From Anaerolineaceae bacterium (GTDB lineage: Bacteria; Chloroflexota; Anaerolineae; Anaerolineales; UBA11657): a stretch of 64,000 bases of DNA. Of the stretch, positions 27,071 to 33,917 are shown in pieces (positions within the stretch are counted from its first letter, which is position 1; each line of letters begins with the position of its first letter). A program made the translations under genes and the position numbers. The notes under the pieces are model-generated. The model did no database searches, had not been told where the DNA came from, and worked only from the letters and a program-made list of their open reading frames with translations. The DNA lies in NCBI GenBank assembly GCA_003569365.1, contig BGOS01000023.1, forward strand, positions 1 to 64,000, written 5' to 3'.

Positions 27071-27952
27071 TTACGAGAGTCCGGCGAACAAGTCGCGTTC
27101 GCGCAAGCCGGGCAGGGCGGGGGGGTACGCGCGCATAAATGATTCGGTGCGGTTGGATCGCCGCAGCAGCCAGCCAAGCGGCCCGCGCCGCGGCAGCCCC
27201 TGCTGGCTTTTGTGGCACGCGGCTGCTGCTGCTTTTTGGTCGCCAAAGCGCCGGATATCCACGCGTGCGTGCACGGGAAATTGCTCCGAAGCAATGCTCA
27301 TCAAATTGATGTCTTTGTTGCGGCCAAATGCGCGCGGGTTTTGTCCAAACAGCGGCATCAGCGCCACGCCAATGCGCAGCAGATGTTTCGGAAAGACCGT
27401 GTAGTAGAGCTTGTCCGGTTGAAATGGCGCCAGCCCGCCCGGCTCAAAGCTGGCATCGCCTGCAGCGCGGAACGCGGCGAGCGTGGCTGTGTGCATCGCT
27501 AAATGATCGGGGTGGCGGTAGCCGCCGATGGGATCAAACGTGATCACCACCTGCGGCCGCAGCTGGCGCATGAGCTGCACCAGCTGGCTGATCACCTGCG
27601 CTTGCGGCGCGGCAGCCAGAGAATCCGGATGAACGTTGTCCGCCGAGCCGGCCATGCCAGAGTCGCGGTATCCCAAAAAATGAATCGAGCTTAAGTCCAG
27701 CTCGCGGGCAGCCGCCCGCAGTTCCGCCTCACGCATCTCAGCCACGGTGGAGAACCCCTGCATGTGCTCGGCGTCGTGACTGCCCACTTCGCCTTTCGTC
27801 GCACACACAAGATGCGTGTCCACATTTTCGGAGCCGTAGCGCGCAAAAACGCCACCGCCCGGGCCAAAAGATTCGTCGTCCGGATGCGCGAAGCAGGCCA
27901 GCAGTGCGCGCTTGTTTTGCACGGGGCGGAGCGGAATGCTTTCGATTGGCAT
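27071..27952 (-). CDS. PIG-L (LmbE-like) N-acetylglucosaminyl deacetylase family protein
   Basis: This zinc-dependent deacetylase of the PIG-L/LmbE superfamily has 293 residues. The zinc-site motif CFAHPDDESFGPGG lies near the N-terminus, and a second His motif is IGGYRHPDHLAMH. Also visible are CATKGEVGSHDAEHMQGF and FLGYRDSGMAGS. Relatives remove acetyl groups from N-acetylglucosamine conjugates (mycothiol, bacillithiol, GPI precursors) or from antibiotics; the substrate here is unknown. I use ATG 27952 instead of the in-frame codon at 27988. A TAACAT hexamer at 27965-27960 sits 7 nt before it, which fits a leaderless transcript. It is divergent from the CBS gene. Confidence 0.9.
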   Translation of the reverse strand: MPIESIPLRPVQNKRALLACFAHPDDESFGPGGGVFARYGSENVDTHLVCATKGEVGSHDAEHMQGFSTVAEMREAELRAAARELDLSSIHFLGYRDSGMAGSADNVHPDSLAAAPQAQVISQLVQLMRQLRPQVVITFDPIGGYRHPDHLAMHTATLAAFRAAGDASFEPGGLAPFQPDKLYYTVFPKHLLRIGVALMPLFGQNPRAFGRNKDINLMSIASEQFPVHARVDIRRFGDQKAAAAACHKSQQGLPRRGPLGWLLRRSNRTESFMRAYPPALPGLRERDLFAGLS

Positions 27953-27959
27953 GCGGGGG

Positions 27960-27965
27960 ATGTTA
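27960..27965 (-). promoter_or_regulatory. -10-like TAACAT 7 nt before PIG-L start
   Basis: TAACAT on the minus strand is followed by seven bases and ATG 27952, without a Shine-Dalgarno sequence. It lies back to back with the TAGAAT serving the divergent CBS gene. Confidence 0.4.
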
Positions 27966-28005
27966 CCGCATGCGCTGGTGCGCCGCAACGGCGCACGGCA
28001 CGGGG

Positions 28006-28011
28006 TAGAAT
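28006..28011 (+). promoter_or_regulatory. -10-like TAGAAT exactly 6 nt before start codon
   Basis: TAGAAT, six bases (TGGGGC), then ATG 28018. A leaderless start fits the spacing. The GGGG in the spacer could alternatively act as a weak ribosome site, but it sits too close to the ATG. Confidence 0.5.
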
Positions 28012-28017
28012 TGGGGC

Positions 28018-28860
28018 ATGTCAGATTTTTCTGCGCCGAAGGAAGGCAGCTTCCGAAAGGAATTTACCGGGCTGAATGTGGCACAGCTGGATCTGTCCGG
28101 CTACGTGCTGGTGGAAGAAGCGCTGCCAGTGCGCACTGTGATTGAGCGCATGCGCGCGAAGAAAACCAATTGCGCGCTGGTAACTGGCGCGGGTGCTGCG
28201 CTACAGGGCATCTTCACCGACCGCGATCTGTTGATGAAAGTTGTGGGCGTGGCCGGTGCGCTGGACTTTGCGGTGTCGGCTGTGATGACGGCTGCGCCGC
28301 GCACGCTTAGCAGCGCGCAAACTGTGGGCGAGGCCCTGCAGATTTTTAACCTGTTTGGGTTTCGCAACCTGCCGGTCTTTGATGGCAGCCGGCTGCTGGG
28401 CAACCTCGGGCATCGCACGCTGATTACGCACGCGCACAGCCTGTGCGTTGCGCACGGCGATGTGCTGCATGCGCCCATCAGCAGCATCGAAATTGGCCGG
28501 CCGGTGGCGGTGCCGGGCACGCGTCCGCTGCAATTTGCAATTCGCACGATGCAGCTTTACTCCATTGGCTGCTGCTTGGTGACCGATGCGCAAGACAAAC
28601 TGGCGGGTGTCTTCACCGAAATGGACGTGCTGTTGCGCGTGGCGGGCGTGGTTTCCGACTTGGAGCAAACGACTGTGGCAGAGCACATGACGAACAAACC
28701 GGCAACGCTGAGTCCGGAGGCTGAGATTGCGCAAGCGCTTGAAATGATGGGTGGACGCGGCTTTCGGCATGTGCCGCTGGTGGATGCAGAGCTGCTGCCA
28801 GTGTCGGTCATGTCGTCGCGCGATATTTTGCATTTGATTGAAGCGCTGCCTGCTGCTTGA
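28018..28860 (+). CDS. Protein with four CBS domains
   Basis: This 280-residue cytosolic protein is made almost only of CBS domains, arranged as two Bateman modules. Repeats begin near residues 37 (ALPVRTVIERMRAKKTNCAL), 90 (AAPRTLSSAQTVGEALQIF), 158 (GRPVAVPGTRPLQFAIRTM) and 222 (MTNKPATLSPEAEIAQALEM). Each ends in a GIFTDRDLL-, GVFTEMDVL- or SSRDIL-type strand-helix segment. CBS pairs bind adenine nucleotides such as AMP, ATP or SAM and work as energy sensors. No catalytic domain is attached, so it may regulate a partner. It is divergent from PIG-L, and the lipoprotein gene follows directly. Confidence 0.88.
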   Translation: MSDFSAPKEGSFRKEFTGLNVAQLDLSGYVLVEEALPVRTVIERMRAKKTNCALVTGAGAALQGIFTDRDLLMKVVGVAGALDFAVSAVMTAAPRTLSSAQTVGEALQIFNLFGFRNLPVFDGSRLLGNLGHRTLITHAHSLCVAHGDVLHAPISSIEIGRPVAVPGTRPLQFAIRTMQLYSIGCCLVTDAQDKLAGVFTEMDVLLRVAGVVSDLEQTTVAEHMTNKPATLSPEAEIAQALEMMGGRGFRHVPLVDAELLPVSVMSSRDILHLIEALPAA

Positions 28861-28861
28861 G

Positions 28862-29524
28862 GTGCGGCGCGGGCTCCTTCTGATTTGGCTGGCATCAGCC
28901 GCAGCGTGCGGCCCGGTGCGCGTGACCACATTGGTGACCGATACGCCGCCGCCACCCACGGCTGTGCCAAGCGCCGTGCCGCCGGCAACCTTCACGCCAT
29001 ACCCAACCTACGCGCCACCCACACCAACGCCCACGCCATCCCCCACGCCTACGCCAGACCCGGCGGCTGGCCCCGTGGTGCCACGCGTTGCCACCAGCCC
29101 GGAAACTAAAGTCAACTTAAAGAACAAAGCTGTGCCTTGGCTGAATTCTGATTTACTCAAGGATTTTCGCGAGCCCAAGCCGGAAGAACCGCTGGTGTTT
29201 GAAGTGCAGCTCAAGTCCGATGGATTGATTTGGGACAACTGGTGGTGTGCAGCCAGCGATGAAATACTGTTCGGTACAGTGGCGAGCATGAAGTTTGACT
29301 ACCGGATCGACGGCGAGCCGGCCAAGCCGGAGAGCAGCTTCACTTTCAAGCAGTTCCTGGCGGACGGGTCAGCGTGCAGTGTAACGGCGTACTACCTCCT
29401 GGACTGGCCGGCCGGCACGCATGCGCTGCAGTACACGTACACCATCACTGGCAACCTGAGCGACGGCTACCGCTTGTACAAACCTGGCACGTATAGGCGC
29501 ACCTACAATGTAATTGCGCCATGA
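28862..29524 (+). CDS. Lipoprotein with Thr-Pro-rich linker
   Basis: This predicted lipoprotein has 220 residues. I choose GTG 28862, which gives a compact signal peptide (MRRGLLLIWLASAAAC) with a lipobox ending at Cys16; a TTG at 28838 would add eight residues and overlap the CBS stop. After the cysteine comes a linker of about 60 residues rich in Pro and Thr (PTYAPPTPTPTPSPTPTPDP). A globular domain of about 130 residues follows, with many aromatics (LIWDNWWCAASDEI, YYLLDWPAGTHAL, YRLYKPGTYRRTY), probably beta-rich. Thr-Pro linkers after a lipobox are common in Chloroflexota surface proteins. The function is unknown. The CBS gene ends one base before the start. Confidence 0.75.
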   Translation: MRRGLLLIWLASAAACGPVRVTTLVTDTPPPPTAVPSAVPPATFTPYPTYAPPTPTPTPSPTPTPDPAAGPVVPRVATSPETKVNLKNKAVPWLNSDLLKDFREPKPEEPLVFEVQLKSDGLIWDNWWCAASDEILFGTVASMKFDYRIDGEPAKPESSFTFKQFLADGSACSVTAYYLLDWPAGTHALQYTYTITGNLSDGYRLYKPGTYRRTYNVIAP

Positions 29525-29740
29525 TAGATGCAAATTGTGGGCGCGCCTGCACGATGCTGATATAAACTCTGGAATCGACTTGCCCAAGTAAGTGTGCCGA
29601 AATTTACGATTGCACGAACGGGCGTGTTTGAGGCGCGCAAGGGCATGCGTCGGGCGTGGCCGATCAGGGTGGGGCGCCGGTAGAGTGCATCACAGCGACT
29701 CCACCGTCACTTTACTCAGCGCAGTTGCACTTGCCACGGC

Positions 29741-29746
29741 TATAAT
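29741..29746 (+). promoter_or_regulatory. -10 TATAAT for the FtsH-like gene, with leader and ribosome site
   Basis: TATAAT is 24 nt upstream of ATG 29771, with AGAGGAAC in between as ribosome site. This gene has a normal short leader. The 29525-29740 stretch before it shows no gene, RNA or repeat. Confidence 0.5.
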
Positions 29747-29770
29747 TGTTCATTCTTAGAGGAACATAAC

Positions 29771-31675
29771 ATGCCCGAAACAACTAAACCAGATCCGGCT
29801 AGCGGTCGTGGCGTCAATCCAAATGCGCGGCAAAGCGTGCACCGGCCATTGCCCGTGCCAAGCAGCCGCGTGATGCGCGAGACCGCCTTCAACGCGCTGC
29901 GGCGCGGCTGGTGGCTGCTGCTGCTGGGCGTGCTGGCAGTGTGGGCCTACCTGGACTCCAGCGTGCTAAATCTGGTATTGCTCGGCTTGGAGTTTGTGGG
30001 GCAGCTGCTGTTTGCCGTGTTGTTTATGGTGGTGCAGTTCGGGGCGCTATTCTGGTTCATAAGCCAGGCGCGCGTAGAGGTGATCAAGCCGGGCGATCCC
30101 AAGGCAGTCACCTTTGATGACTACTGGGGCCAGCCGGAACTGGTGCGGCTGGTGCGCGAGTGGATCAGTTTGCTTTCTGACCGCGATAAGTTTGTGAAAA
30201 TGGGCGGGCGCTACATCAACGGCCTGCTGTTATTTGGCCCGCCCGGCACCGGCAAGACGCTGCTTGCAAAGGCCATGGCGGGCGAGGCATCGGTCGCGTT
30301 CATGTCGATTGAAGGCTCCGGCTTTCGCGGCATGTTTTGGGGCATGGATACGCTGCGCATGATTACGTTTGTGCGCCGCGCCCGCAAGCTGGCGCGCGAG
30401 CACGGCGCCTGCATTGCGTACATTGATGAGATCGATGCGGTGGGCATGAGCCGCTCCGGTGTAATGGGCGGCGGTGCCATGGGCGGCATGATGGGCGGCG
30501 GTGGCGGCGGCATGGGCATGAACGGCGCCCTCACGCGCCTTCTATATGAAATGGATGGCATTGACGAGGAATCGCGCTGGGAGAAGAACCGCAACCGCAT
30601 ACTGCAGCTGCTGGGGCGCAAGCCGCCCAAACGCAACTGGCATGTGCTCTTCATGGGTTCCACCAACCGGCCGGACGTGCTTGACCCGGCGCTGCTGCGG
30701 CCGGGCCGCTTTGACCAGTTGATCCAAGTGGACCTTCCCGACCGCGTGGGCCGCCGCGAAATTATTCGCGGCTATCTCTCCAAAATTAATCACGACCCGG
30801 CTAAAGTGGACATCGAAGCAATTGTGTCGGACACGCCGCGGGCAACACCGGCACAGATCATGTCCGCCATCACCAAGGATTCTGTGCGCCGTGCGGTGTT
30901 CAGCGGGCGCGACCATGTGGAGCAGTCCGATATTGACCAGGCGCTGCAAGAGCAGCTGGTGGGCATGGCCAATCCCATCCGTGACATGGACCCGTTGCAG
31001 CTGCGGCAGGTGGCTTACCACGAGGCCGGCCACGCTGTGGTGCAGCATTACATGATGCCGGACCAGCGCATCTCGCGCGTCAGCATTGTGCGCCGCTCCA
31101 AGGGCATCATGGGCTATGTCATGCCGGTGGACACGGTGGAGGTTTACGGCCAGCCGCTGCGGCGCATTGCTGCGGACATCATGGTGGCGCTGGCCGGGCA
31201 TGTGTGCGTCAAAGTTTTCATGGGCGAGTTTTGGACGGGCGCCTACAGTGACTACCAATCCGCGCGCAGCCAGTTCCGCGAGCTGGCGATGCTGGGCTTC
31301 TTTGGCCCGCCGGTATCTGAGCTGTGGCGCGACACCAAAGAGCTGCGCTTTGCAGACGAACGCGTTGAGCGCATCTGGCTGGCACTGGAGGAGCAGGTGG
31401 CGCAGCTGCTCACAAAGCGCGCCGATGAAGTGGAAGCGCTGGTGGAGAATCTGCTGGAGAAGCGCGAGCTTGCGAACCCGGAGATTCTTGAGCTGCTGGG
31501 CAAGAATTCGCTGCAGACTTCGCGGGAAGCCGGCGAAGAGTTGGAGAGCGTGCTGACGCTGGTGGGCACCAGTCATCAGGGTTTGGAGTTTCAGCGCAAG
31601 GCCAGCCGCGAGGCAGCTAAACTTGCCGAAGGCGTCGCCAAGCTATCCAAGAGTCCCAAAGGCACATCTGATTAA
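29771..31675 (+). CDS. FtsH-like membrane AAA+ metalloprotease, divergent
   Basis: This 634-residue membrane-anchored ATP-dependent zinc protease is related to FtsH. Two hydrophobic segments (about residues 46-60 and 66-98) precede the AAA+ domain. Walker A is GPPGTGKT at 156-163, Walker B CIAYIDEID near 214-222, and the arginine finger region is LLRPGRFDQLI. The peptidase has HEAGH at 417-421 and the likely third zinc ligand, Asp of TGAYSDYQSA. Unusual features are a Gly/Met-only stretch at 229-251 after Walker B, an extra charged insertion at about 264-290, and GHVCVK where FtsH has GGRAAEE. The periplasmic loop of FtsH is missing. It is probably a special paralogue rather than the housekeeping FtsH. 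A good terminator follows. Confidence 0.88.
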   Translation: MPETTKPDPASGRGVNPNARQSVHRPLPVPSSRVMRETAFNALRRGWWLLLLGVLAVWAYLDSSVLNLVLLGLEFVGQLLFAVLFMVVQFGALFWFISQARVEVIKPGDPKAVTFDDYWGQPELVRLVREWISLLSDRDKFVKMGGRYINGLLLFGPPGTGKTLLAKAMAGEASVAFMSIEGSGFRGMFWGMDTLRMITFVRRARKLAREHGACIAYIDEIDAVGMSRSGVMGGGAMGGMMGGGGGGMGMNGALTRLLYEMDGIDEESRWEKNRNRILQLLGRKPPKRNWHVLFMGSTNRPDVLDPALLRPGRFDQLIQVDLPDRVGRREIIRGYLSKINHDPAKVDIEAIVSDTPRATPAQIMSAITKDSVRRAVFSGRDHVEQSDIDQALQEQLVGMANPIRDMDPLQLRQVAYHEAGHAVVQHYMMPDQRISRVSIVRRSKGIMGYVMPVDTVEVYGQPLRRIAADIMVALAGHVCVKVFMGEFWTGAYSDYQSARSQFRELAMLGFFGPPVSELWRDTKELRFADERVERIWLALEEQVAQLLTKRADEVEALVENLLEKRELANPEILELLGKNSLQTSREAGEELESVLTLVGTSHQGLEFQRKASREAAKLAEGVAKLSKSPKGTSD

Positions 31676-31705
31676 CAACTGCGCGCAATAGATCCGGAAC
31701 TTTAA

Positions 31706-31735
31706 AGAGAGCCTGCCCGCAACCGGCTCTCTTTT
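31706..31735 (+). terminator. Rho-independent terminator after the FtsH-like gene
   Basis: AGAGAGCC (31706-31713), an 11-base loop and GGCTCTCT (31725-31732) form an 8-bp stem running into TTTT. The convergent prfB gene ends at 31744. On its strand the same stem is followed by a shorter T-run, so the element may act in both directions. Confidence 0.85.
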
Positions 31736-31743
31736 GCTTTTGG

Positions 31744-32827
31744 TCAGCTCACGTTGGCGCGCAGGAAGGCTTCCATGAAGCCGGTCACATCGCCATCCAG
31801 TACGGCGGCGGAGTTCCCGGTTTCGTAACCGGTGCGGTGGTCCTTCACCATTTGGTATGGATGCAAAACATACGAGCGGATCTGGCTGCCCCATTCGGCT
31901 TTGATGTAGTCGCCCTTCAAGTCGCTGATCTCTTTCACGCGCTGCAGGCGCTGCAGCTCAGACAGGCGCGCCCGCAGCACCTTCATTGCCACTTCGCGGT
32001 TTTGGGTTTGCGAGCGTTCGTTCTGGCATTGCGCCACCACGCCCGTGGGCAGGTGCGTGATACGGATCGCCGTCTCGTTCTTTTGCACATGCTGCCCGCC
32101 CGCGCCAGCGGATCGAAATGTGTCGATCTGCAAATCCTTTGGGTTGATCACAAGCTCGCCATCTTCTTCCACTTCGGGGATCACCTCGGCCAGCACGAAG
32201 GATGTATGGCGGCGGCGCGCAGCGTCAAACGGCGAGAGGCGCACCAGGCGGTGCACGCCGCGCTCGGCTTTTAAGTAGCCGTAGGCGTAGCGCCCGGTAA
32301 CGGTGATGGCCACACTTTTCAAGCCGGCCTCTTCGCCGGGCGACTGGTCAATCACTTCCATGCTGAAGCCGGCGCGCTCGCCCCAGCGCAAGTACATGCG
32401 CATCAGCATGTCGGCAAAGTCCTGGCTGTCCACGCCGCCCGCGCCTGAATGCAGCTGCAGGATGCAATTGCTGTCGTCGCGCTCACCGGACAAAATTGTT
32501 TCAAAGTCCAGCTTGTTGGCAGTGGTTTCCAGGTCGGTTACCTCCTGCTCAAGCTCGGCTTGCAGGCTTGGATCGTTGAGCGCCTGCAGTTCGCGTGCGT
32601 CTGCGAGGCGCTGTGAAAGGCCGTGCCATGTTTGCAGCTCGGTGCGCAAGCCATTGGCAGTGCGCATCATCTGGCGCGCTGCTGCGGCGTCTGCCCAAAA
32701 ATCAGGTGCTGCCGCGCGCTGCTCTAATTCCGCAAGTTGAACCGCTTTGCCAGGCAGGTCAAAGACGGTCCAAGAGCGATTGCACCATCACATTGCTTGC
32801 ATTTAAACGCGCCAACAAACTCGCCAT
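31744..32827 (-). CDS. prfB: Peptide chain release factor 2, with programmed +1 frameshift
   Basis: RF2 ends translation at UGA and UAA. The gene is split in the classic way. A 22-codon ORF starts at ATG 32827 (AGGAGAG upstream) and ends ...CGT CTT TGA at 32759. The +1 frame resumes with GAC (DLPGKAVQLAELEQRAAAPDFW) and runs to 31744, giving about 360 residues in total. Key motifs are the anticodon-mimic tripeptide SPF in LVRLSPFDAARRRH and the catalytic GGQ in SAGAGGQHVQKNETAIRITH. The CTTTGAC site matches the well-known autoregulatory frameshift, in which low RF2 lets the ribosome slip at UGA. No strong internal SD sequence lies just upstream of the site. ftsY precedes it. Confidence 0.96.
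32758..32764 (-). promoter_or_regulatory. Programmed +1 frameshift site CTTTGAC in prfB
   Basis: On the minus strand CTT is the last sense codon, TGA the in-frame stop, and C the base after it. This is the same heptamer used in E. coli and most bacterial prfB genes. Skipping the first T of TGA continues into the RF2 body. In E. coli an AGGGGG stimulates the shift; here only a weak GGACC precedes. Confidence 0.93.
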
Positions 32828-32870
32828 TTCGATTGCTCTCCTGTGTTTATCCGCTGATTAATTTGCGCCG

Positions 32871-33794
32871 TTAGCGCTGGGTTTCCGCAGCCAGCAATTG
32901 TGCCACGTAGTCGCCGGGGTTGAATGTTTCCAAATCTTCAAGGCGCTCGCCGCTGCCCACAAACTGCACCGGCAGGTTCAGCGCTTGCTGCACCGCAAAC
33001 ACAATTCCACCGCGCGCACTGCTGTCCAGTTTTGTGATCACCACCGCAGTTACGCCAACGGCAGCTTGGAAGGCGGCAGCCTGCGCCAGTGCGTTCTGGC
33101 CGGAGACGGCATCCAGCACCAGCAGCACATGCTGCGGTGCGCCGGCGCTGGCTTTGCCGGCAACCCGCGCCACCTTTTTTAGTTCTTCCATTAAGTTGAA
33201 CTTTGAATGCAGCCGGCCGGCGGTGTCGGCCAGCACCAGATTGCTGCCGCGGGCGCGGGCGGAGGCAACGGCATCAAACAACACCGCCCCGGGATCGGCG
33301 CCCGCAGCGCCGGAAACCACCGGCAGGTCCAAGCGCGCGCCCCATGTTTGCAGCTGCTCCACGGCAGCGGCGCGAAACGTGTCGCACGCAGCCAGCAGCG
33401 GACGCGCGCCAAAGCGGGTGCGCGCAAGCTGCGCCAATTTCGCAGCCGTCGTTGTTTTGCCGGCGCCATTAACTCCCACCAGCAGCACCACAGTCGGATC
33501 GCCTTCAAGCGCAAACGGGGGCGGATCTGCCAGCAGGCTGCGCAGCTCGGCTGCCAGCTGCGTGTGCAGGGTGACGGCGCTGGTGACTCCCGTGCGCGTG
33601 ATGTAGCTGCGCAGATTGCCCACCACCTGCCGTGCTGGCGCAACGCCCATGTCGGCTTCAATCAGCTGCGCCTCCATGTCTTCCCACGTGGCGCTTGTTA
33701 TCCCACCGGCACCGAGGGCATTGATGATGCGCCCGACAAAAGTTTGGCGTGTGCGCGCCAAACCAGACGCAAAGGCTCGCAAGGATTCAGACAC
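32871..33794 (-). CDS. ftsY: Signal recognition particle receptor FtsY
   Basis: FtsY is the GTPase that docks SRP-ribosome complexes at the membrane. The 307-residue product has an N domain (about 1-95) and a G domain. G-domain motifs are VVLLVGVNGAGKTTTAAKLA (G1), ACDTFRAAAVEQL (G2), NLVLADTAGRLHSKFNLMEE (G3), VVITKLDSSARGG (G4) and VQFVGSGERLEDLETFNP (G5/closing). The acidic A domain of E. coli FtsY is absent, as in many other bacteria. The start is GTG 33794, with TATAAT ending 8 nt before it and no ribosome site, so it may be leaderless. prfB follows after 43 nt. Confidence 0.96.
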   Translation of the reverse strand: MSESLRAFASGLARTRQTFVGRIINALGAGGITSATWEDMEAQLIEADMGVAPARQVVGNLRSYITRTGVTSAVTLHTQLAAELRSLLADPPPFALEGDPTVVLLVGVNGAGKTTTAAKLAQLARTRFGARPLLAACDTFRAAAVEQLQTWGARLDLPVVSGAAGADPGAVLFDAVASARARGSNLVLADTAGRLHSKFNLMEELKKVARVAGKASAGAPQHVLLVLDAVSGQNALAQAAAFQAAVGVTAVVITKLDSSARGGIVFAVQQALNLPVQFVGSGERLEDLETFNPGDYVAQLLAAETQR

Positions 33795-33802
33795 GAGCCG
33801 CG

Positions 33803-33808
33803 ATTATA
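33803..33808 (-). promoter_or_regulatory. -10 TATAAT 8 nt before ftsY start
   Basis: A perfect TATAAT on the minus strand, eight bases, then GTG 33794. No Shine-Dalgarno sequence fits in the eight bases (CGCGGCTC). A leaderless or nearly leaderless transcript is implied. Confidence 0.5.
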
Positions 33809-33917
33809 ACCTTCGCGCTTTAGTTCAGCGGATTTTTTGCGGTGTTTTTCCCAAACCGAGCCAGCTGCGGAAAAGAACTTTCAGCAGCGCAGATAGATGG
33901 TGCGCCGTACGCACGCT

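Noticed and set aside
28885-29109. Thr-Pro codon repeats as a possible CRISPR or satellite array
   Set aside because: The repeat is a short protein linker after a lipobox, without spacers or a fixed repeat unit.
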